From positions 1 to 29,539 of the IMG/VR virus record IMGVR_UViG_3300036768_000228: 29,539 nt of DNA. One strand, written 5' to 3'. The DNA comes from a virus. Position numbers and translations under genes: made by a program. This document shows positions 25,795 to 29,539 of this stretch, in pieces. The number at the start of each line of letters is the position of its first letter. Within the stretch, counting starts at the first letter, position 1. The notes below the pieces were generated by a model. That model worked only from the letters and a program-made list of their open reading frames with translations. It had not been told where the DNA came from and did no database searches.

Positions 25795-26187
25795 ATGTTT
25801 AAATTTTATAGACCTTATGTAGGTAGTCTAATAGGAATATTACTTAGACTATTATATTTAGGAAAATATCAATTTAGATTTGCTAAATTTGATGATAGAT
25901 ATTATGCATATGTATATGAAGTAGAATGGTTATTTCCATTCTGGATGAAAGTTATAGGACAATCACATGGAGAAATAATTTTTATTCATCAAGATATTGT
26001 ATCCAATAAGGATAAATTTGTAAAAGCATTATTACATGAATACACACATGTACAACAAACACGTAGATATGGATGGTGGGGATTAGGATTTATTATTAAA
26101 TATATATGGTATACTATTAAATATGGATATAAAAATAATCCATTGGAAATAGAAGCAAGAGAAGCAGAAAATACCACTACTCCTTAA
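25795..26187 (+). CDS. Small HEXXH zincin-like protein
   Basis: A 130-residue protein with H81-E82-Y83-T84-H85 followed by VQQ, the zinc-binding HEXXH helix of zincin metalloproteases. NPLEIEAREAE (about 115-125) offers a third acidic ligand (E118 or E120). A hydrophobic N-terminal stretch (about 8-22) and an aromatic hydrophobic patch (about 93-112) suggest membrane contact. HE-x-x-HVQQ with a downstream E-x-x-A resembles DUF4157-type and related putative peptidases. Substrate is unknown. The gene ends 11 bases inside the convergent RNA ligase gene. It may be the last gene of the tail operon or an early gene of its own; no strong ribosome site or terminator is seen. Confidence 0.62.
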   Translation: MFKFYRPYVGSLIGILLRLLYLGKYQFRFAKFDDRYYAYVYEVEWLFPFWMKVIGQSHGEIIFIHQDIVSNKDKFVKALLHEYTHVQQTRRYGWWGLGFIIKYIWYTIKYGYKNNPLEIEAREAENTTTP

Positions 26188-27256
26188 ATGATTCTAACAA
26201 AATATTACGTATAATATCATTATTATTTTCTTTTCCAGAGAAAAGATTCATTATTAATGAAAATTTTTTACTTTTGCCATAAATATTCATCATATTTATT
26301 GCAAAATCTTTTCTATTCATTTTATTATTTAATGCATTTTTTACAATATTTTTTATATTATTTATGTCATTGTTCAATTCGTTTATTTTTTCAAACATTT
26401 TTAAAATTAATGGCATAGCCCACAAAGTTATTTCTTCATCATATGTTTCTTTAAAATAATTAATAAAGTCATTAATTGATGAACATCCGTTATCAATCCA
26501 CATATCAATAAGATACTCAATATTTACGTTATTTTTTAATCTATGTTTAAGTAAATAAGCGTCACATTTTACTTTTACAAGTGTTTGTTCATTATGAATT
26601 CTTATAACCCAACCTTCTACAGTAGAATCTGTTTTGGTTTTTTCAATAAGATTATTAAATCCTTCATTATCAAGAACAAAAAATTCAGTGTGTTTAACAT
26701 TTAATACTTTTGAAATTTGAATTATTTCATCCATTTTTGCATATTTCATAGTATCATGATACACTGCTCCAATAAGAATAAGCTCAGGCTCTTCATAATT
26801 AATAATTATCTTATTATTTGGGGATACCCACTCAAATAATAAACTCATATTATTATATAAATTTATATCCCAAATCAATGGATATTTATATTTAAAAATA
26901 GAATCAACTTCCCATGAATTTTCTAATCCTTTATAGTCAAAGGAGCCACGAGTTCTAAGAATAATATCATTATTATAAACAGAACGTATAAGTAATGAGC
27001 CGTCTATTTTTAGAGTAGCTATAGCGTCATTATTCTTTATAGCTTCTATTACATCTGAAGTTGTTACAGTTAAATCATTACAATATTGATTTAAATTTAC
27101 AAATTTACCGAATCCTTGAGAAACAGTTTTTCCATCTAATGTTTCTATTCTGGACCGATTCCACATGTTAGCTTTTGTCCAGGATTCATTAGTAATAGCT
27201 GTAACCTTTTGAGGGTAAATTAATCTAATATTTCCTTGTTCTATAATATTAAACAT
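26177..27256 (-). CDS. rnlA: RNA ligase, T4 Rnl1 family
   Basis: A 359-residue protein close to the length of T4 RNA ligase 1 (374). It shows the nucleotidyltransferase motifs in order: motif I K83-IDGS (adenylated lysine), GFGKFVNLNQ upstream matching the Rnl1 segment before motif I, motif III LFEWVSPNN (about 140-148), motif IV VEGWVIR (213-219) and motif V VKVKCDAY (about 227-234). A Lys/Asn-rich helical C-terminal domain follows, as in Rnl1. Rnl1 joins 5'-phosphate to 3'-hydroxyl RNA ends with ATP and in T4 repairs cleaved tRNA. No polynucleotide kinase is in this window. A promoter candidate at 27290-27318 would give a ~27-base leader. Stop is TAG; the 3' end overlaps the convergent zincin gene. 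Confidence 0.9.
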   Translation of the reverse strand: MFNIIEQGNIRLIYPQKVTAITNESWTKANMWNRSRIETLDGKTVSQGFGKFVNLNQYCNDLTVTTSDVIEAIKNNDAIATLKIDGSLLIRSVYNNDIILRTRGSFDYKGLENSWEVDSIFKYKYPLIWDINLYNNMSLLFEWVSPNNKIIINYEEPELILIGAVYHDTMKYAKMDEIIQISKVLNVKHTEFFVLDNEGFNNLIEKTKTDSTVEGWVIRIHNEQTLVKVKCDAYLLKHRLKNNVNIEYLIDMWIDNGCSSINDFINYFKETYDEEITLWAMPLILKMFEKINELNNDINNIKNIVKNALNNKMNRKDFAINMMNIYGKSKKFSLIMNLFSGKENNNDIIRNILLESFKE

Positions 27257-27275
27257 AAAATTCTATCGTTTTGAT

Positions 27276-27304
27276 TTGACATTTTCCATAATATACTTTA
27301 TATT
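27276..27304 (+). promoter_or_regulatory. Plus-strand promoter A
   Basis: TTGACA (27276-27281) and TATATT (27299-27304) with a 17-base spacer. It overlaps the divergent ligase promoter. Expected transcripts start near 27311 and run toward the structured RNA region. Confidence 0.65.
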
Positions 27305-27318
27305 AAGTATAAAGTCAA
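27290..27318 (-). promoter_or_regulatory. Promoter for the RNA ligase gene
   Basis: On the minus strand, TTGACT (27313-27318) and TATATT (27290-27295) are separated by exactly 17 bases, with an expected start near 27283 and the ligase ATG at 27256. The spacer contains a perfect 7-bp inverted repeat, CTTTATA/TATAAAG (27296-27302 and 27308-27314), a possible operator. The -10 lies inside the spacer of the plus-strand promoter at 27276, so the two cannot be occupied together. Confidence 0.7.
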
Positions 27319-27350
27319 ATTAATAAAATTTGATTTTTTTAATTAAAAAT

Positions 27351-27379
27351 TTGACATTTATGATAAAATATCGTATATT
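27351..27379 (+). promoter_or_regulatory. Plus-strand promoter B, for the structured RNA
   Basis: TTGACA (27351-27356) and TATATT (27374-27379) with a 17-base spacer, 75 bases after promoter A and similar in much of its spacer. The expected start falls near 27386-27388, at the first base of the P1-like pairing of the RNA. Confidence 0.7.
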
Positions 27380-27386
27380 ATGTATT

Positions 27387-27636
27387 AATTTATGAGGTAA
27401 AAATATGCAGTAAATTTTAACATTTTGCCATAAAAAAGCTGTAGGCAGAATCAGCGAAACTTTGGTTCAGATTGACCATTGGAACAGGCAACGTGTGTTT
27501 TGGCGGTAAGAGAAACCGCTGTGGAATTATTTCAGTTTTCCACGATGTTTTAAAACAAACTGAAAACTTAATATAGCGATGACAGCTATTAAAAATGGTC
27601 AGGTTGGGGAGGGAGGGAATAGGACTCTATTCATAT
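27387..27636 (+). ncRNA. Candidate structured RNA, compact group I-like ribozyme or relative
   Basis: No gene fits here, and GC rises to about 38% by hand count (27421-27600). Pairings seen: 27387-27393 with 27410-27416 (ending in a U.G pair, P1-like); 27425-27429 with 27487-27491 (P3-like); GCTG 27438-27441 with CAGC 27452-27455 (P4-like); GAA/TTC 27456-27458 with 27466-27468 (P6-like); TGACCATT 27473-27480 with AATGGTCA 27594-27601 (P7-like, 8 bp, pseudoknotted with P3); GAATAG/CTATTC 27617-27632 (P9-like). GTTCAGATTGACC resembles the group I R element, and TCAGCGAAAC the Q element. Also seen are a hairpin at 27501-27521 and GTGGAA/TTCCAC at 27521-27543. Missing or weak: P5, a clear P8, and a terminal omega-G. 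An alternative helix, AGCTGT/ACAGCT (27437-27442 with 27582-27587), competes with P4. RNA is likely; group I is tentative. Confidence 0.5.
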
Positions 27637-27660
27637 CATAAAAATAAATAAAATAATTTT

Positions 27661-27677
27661 TCATACCTTCGGTATGA
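27661..27677 (+). other. Short hairpin
   Basis: TCATACC (27661-27667) and GGTATGA (27671-27677) pair perfectly around a TTC loop. It lies between the structured RNA and the longer hairpin and may belong to the 3' end of the same transcript. Confidence 0.6.
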
Positions 27678-27684
27678 CACTCAT

Positions 27685-27717
27685 ATCTGTGAACCGTAAA
27701 AAACACGGTTCACAGAT
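27685..27717 (+). terminator. 13-bp hairpin, probable terminator of the structured RNA transcript
   Basis: ATCTGTGAACCGT (27685-27697) and its exact complement (27705-27717) enclose a seven-base A-rich loop. TTAATT follows, a modest U tract, so termination on the plus strand is plausible. No T run exists on the other side, so it does not look bidirectional. Confidence 0.65.
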
Positions 27718-27796
27718 TTAATTGTAGAATTAAATACCTAAATAATACATTATTCTTACCATAAAAGAAATAAAATCCCTGGCAAAAGAATACCCT

Positions 27797-28543
27797 ATGA
27801 ATGATTTTTATAGAAATTTTATCAAAAAAGAATTTCCTAATGTAAAAATTAAATATAAAGATAAATCTTTTATCTATAATTTAAATAAATTTAATTCAAA
27901 TACTATTACATGTTATCGTAATACTATCTATTTTCCATCTAAAAAATTCTTTAAAGAAAATTCTTATGAAATAATAAATGAAATTTTATCACATGAATAT
28001 GTTCATCTTCATCAATTTAAAAACAATAAATTTCATTTATTATTAACATCCTTACCAGAGTCTATAGGTAATTTGTTAATATTTTTATCTTCTATTTTAA
28101 TGATATTGAATTATTTTCCAAATATATGTATATTGTTTTTAATTATAGGATTTTCTATAATATTATTTCCAATTTATCCATATTTTAGAATAAAATCTGA
28201 ATTCGATGCATATAAAATGACTATTTTAGTAAGAATAACTCAATGGAATAATAAATTTAATTTACCCAAATCTCATTATAATTTATTAACTTTATCTGAT
28301 GATATGTTAAGAAGAATAATAGATACTTTATTTTCATATCATTACAATACTGCATTTGTACCCTCAGTTATTAAAAATTATTATTTTAAGAAAATGAAAA
28401 TATGGAGAAATGCATGTAATAAAATATACTTTCAAGAAAGATTTGCATTTGAAAATGGAAAAATGTATATTTATTCTAGGAATATTTATTTACGTGTGCT
28501 TCGGTATTTTATCTACAATAATATAAAACCTCATGTATCCTAA
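27797..28543 (+). CDS. Membrane-associated HEXXH zincin-like protein
   Basis: This 248-residue protein has H66-E67-Y68-V69-H70 in an ILSHEYVHLHQ helix and a downstream E135 in SEFDAYK, a possible third zinc ligand. Between them are two adjacent hydrophobic segments (about 88-107 and 109-128), forming a membrane hairpin. The C-terminal ~100 residues are basic and aromatic. The order of strand, HEYxH helix and E-x-x-A resembles the 130-residue protein at 25795, so the two may be relatives, with the hairpin inserted here. No ribosome site is clear. The last 11 bases overlap the dNMP kinase gene, so the two are probably co-expressed. Substrate is unknown. Confidence 0.62.
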   Translation: MNDFYRNFIKKEFPNVKIKYKDKSFIYNLNKFNSNTITCYRNTIYFPSKKFFKENSYEIINEILSHEYVHLHQFKNNKFHLLLTSLPESIGNLLIFLSSILMILNYFPNICILFLIIGFSIILFPIYPYFRIKSEFDAYKMTILVRITQWNNKFNLPKSHYNLLTLSDDMLRRIIDTLFSYHYNTAFVPSVIKNYYFKKMKIWRNACNKIYFQERFAFENGKMYIYSRNIYLRVLRYFIYNNIKPHVS

Positions 28544-29177
28544 TATTTGTTTTGCAGGTAAAATGGGTAGTGGTAAAACTACTCTATCAAATTATCTCAT
28601 TAATAAATATGGTTATACAAGATTATCATTCGCAGAGTCCTTAAAGAACATAGTAAATGTTCTTAATATTACTCATTCTCCTTTTATTACACTTCTTTAT
28701 GTTATTTTTAAATATTCACTTCCTATAAAATATTATACTTCATTCTATGAAATATTACGTACTACTTTAAAATTACCTTCTGATAATAAAAACCGTATAA
28801 AATTACAATATGCTGGACATAAAGTGAGAGAACTTATTGATGAAAACTTTTGGGTAAATATAGTTCTTAAAAAAATGTTATCTAATAAATATTTACATTA
28901 TGTTATTGATGATGTTCGTTATCCTAATGAATTAGACTTGTTAAAACAATATGGGTTTTTAGATATAAAAATTGAATGTCCAGACGATATAAGATTAGAG
29001 AGATTGCGTAAACTTTATGGTATTGAGAGTTTATCAGATGAACGTCTTCATGCAGATTCAGAAAAATATATTGATTCAATGATTTGTTCTTATAAATTAA
29101 CCAATGTGGGTTATCCTTATCATCAATTAATAAATATTATTTATAATTTTATAATGGAGCGTTATGAAAAGAATTAA
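28533..29177 (+). CDS. Deoxynucleoside monophosphate kinase (P-loop)
   Basis: A 214-residue protein with a Walker A loop near the N-terminus (GKMGSGKTTLS, Lys15), then YGYTRLSFAESLKNIV, where the FAxxLK segment is usual in phage dNMP kinases of the T4 gp1 type. YVIDDVRYPNELDLL follows, and IKIECPDDIRLERLR toward the C-terminus, the latter resembling the lid or base region. Such enzymes phosphorylate dNMPs to dNDPs to feed phage DNA synthesis. The start overlaps the upstream zincin gene by 11 bases, and the end overlaps the glycosyltransferase start by 14, so the three genes form a coupled set. Confidence 0.82.
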   Translation: MYPNICFAGKMGSGKTTLSNYLINKYGYTRLSFAESLKNIVNVLNITHSPFITLLYVIFKYSLPIKYYTSFYEILRTTLKLPSDNKNRIKLQYAGHKVRELIDENFWVNIVLKKMLSNKYLHYVIDDVRYPNELDLLKQYGFLDIKIECPDDIRLERLRKLYGIESLSDERLHADSEKYIDSMICSYKLTNVGYPYHQLINIIYNFIMERYEKN

Positions 29178-29539
29178 AGTATTGTTTGTAACTGATGACA
29201 TTAGACTTAAATCTGGAGTTGGTATTCAGGCATATCTACTTATGAAGGGTTTGTTAAGAACTGGTGATTATGAACTCGTTTCTATAGCTGGTTCTTTGAT
29301 TCAACAAAATCCAAATCCAGTAAATTTTGAAGGTGTTAGATTGTATCCAACTTGGGATGGATATGGAAACCCTCAATTGTTACGTGCAGTTATACAAAAA
29401 GAACGTCCAGACATTACTGTGCTTTTCTCTGACCCACGATTTTTTATATATGCTTTTACAATGGATAATGAAATAAGACAAGTTACTAAACTTGTTTTTT
29501 ATCACACATGGGATAATGAACCATTTCCCAAATTTAACT
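29164..29539 (+). CDS. Glycosyltransferase, N-terminal part (GT-B type; 3' end outside window)
   Basis: The frame is open from the ATG at 29164 to the window end (125 codons). GGAG at 29156-29159 gives a proper ribosome site, within the end of the dNMP kinase gene. The protein starts MKRIKVLFVTDD with LKSGVGIQAYLLMKGLL, the N-terminal Rossmann strand and Gly-rich loop of GT-B glycosyltransferases (GT4-like), followed by ERPDITVLFSDPR. Phage enzymes of this type modify DNA bases, virion proteins or host surface sugars; the target cannot be told. The catalytic C-terminal domain lies beyond the window. Confidence 0.72.
   Translation, partial: MKRIKVLFVTDDIRLKSGVGIQAYLLMKGLLRTGDYELVSIAGSLIQQNPNPVNFEGVRLYPTWDGYGNPQLLRAVIQKERPDITVLFSDPRFFIYAFTMDNEIRQVTKLVFYHTWDNEPFPKFN

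Larger units (their letters stand above)
27257..27796. other. Regulatory/non-coding region between ligase and second zincin gene
   Basis: This 540-base gap contains no plausible gene. It holds three promoter candidates, a two-codon minigene (ATG CAG TAA at 27405-27413 after GAGGT at 27394-27398), the structured RNA candidate and two hairpins. From 27718 to 27796 I see only AT-rich sequence with a weak AATAAT-AC-ATTATT palindrome, and no clear promoter or ribosome site for the next gene. Confidence 0.6.

Noticed and set aside
26198-26214. ATATTA-CGTA-TAATAT palindrome as terminator between the convergent genes
   Set aside because: The stem is all A/T, has no T tract and lies inside the ligase coding sequence.
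27461-27480. tRNA T-arm-like sequence (GGTTCAGATTGACC)
   Set aside because: No acceptor, D or anticodon arms fit around it; the same bases fit an R-like element with an 8-bp long-range partner.
27421-27640. CRISPR array or tracr-like RNA
   Set aside because: There are no regularly spaced direct repeats and no cas-like genes; the pairings are long-range and pseudoknotted.

Overview
The window is a piece of a large, AT-rich (roughly 30% GC by eye) genome of a tailed bacteriophage with a contractile tail (myovirus morphology). The direct evidence is a nearly unbroken plus-strand block encoding tail sheath, tail tube, tape measure, hub, spike, gp25-like wedge, Baseplate_J-like wedge and several fibres, with gaps of 1-15 bases or short overlaps. 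Stops are mostly TAA, with occasional TGA and TAG, so the standard code applies. Shine-Dalgarno sites and sigma70-type TTGACA/TATATT promoters suggest a host with conventional bacterial signals. The host itself cannot be named.

Layout. 2-718: end of a tail fibre with a C1q-like tip. 734-1189: small membrane protein. 1193-3137: two structural proteins, probably neck or tail-terminator. 3285-5285: sheath and tube, the only structural block with a real leader (147 bases), followed by a strong hairpin. 5368-8926: two probable tail-assembly chaperones that overlap out of frame, then the tape measure. 8926-19203: baseplate genes in P2/Mu-like order (tube-end protein, hub, amidase fusion, OB-fold spike, small structural proteins, gp25-like, J-like, I-like, small beta protein). 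19227-25786: adsorption apparatus, comprising a 1249-residue fibre with internal repeats, a LamG-like protein and a further fibre or collar protein. 25795-26187: small HEXXH zincin-like protein.

After 26187 the character changes. A T4 Rnl1-type RNA ligase runs on the minus strand, convergent with the zincin gene and overlapping its end. Beyond its start is a 540-base non-coding stretch with three well-formed promoter candidates (one driving the ligase, two pointing away from it). The stretch also holds an RNA-like segment of raised GC with nested and pseudoknotted pairings, and two hairpins. The pairings and boxes fit, imperfectly, the core of a compact group I ribozyme (P1 with a U.G pair, P3/P7 pseudoknot, P4, P6, P9). 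Plus-strand genes then resume: a second HEXXH protein with two membrane segments, a deoxynucleoside monophosphate kinase, and the start of a GT-B-type glycosyltransferase.

How it works together. The first 25.8 kb builds the tail: tube polymerises on the baseplate to the length set by the tape measure, the sheath contracts around it, the spike and the tail-borne amidase breach the wall, and C1q-, LamG- and fibre-type proteins bind the host surface. The last 3.7 kb looks like nucleic-acid metabolism and host takeover (RNA sealing, dNMP phosphorylation, glycosylation). The most unusual part is 27257-27717, where a candidate structured RNA with its own promoters sits back to back with an RNA ligase.
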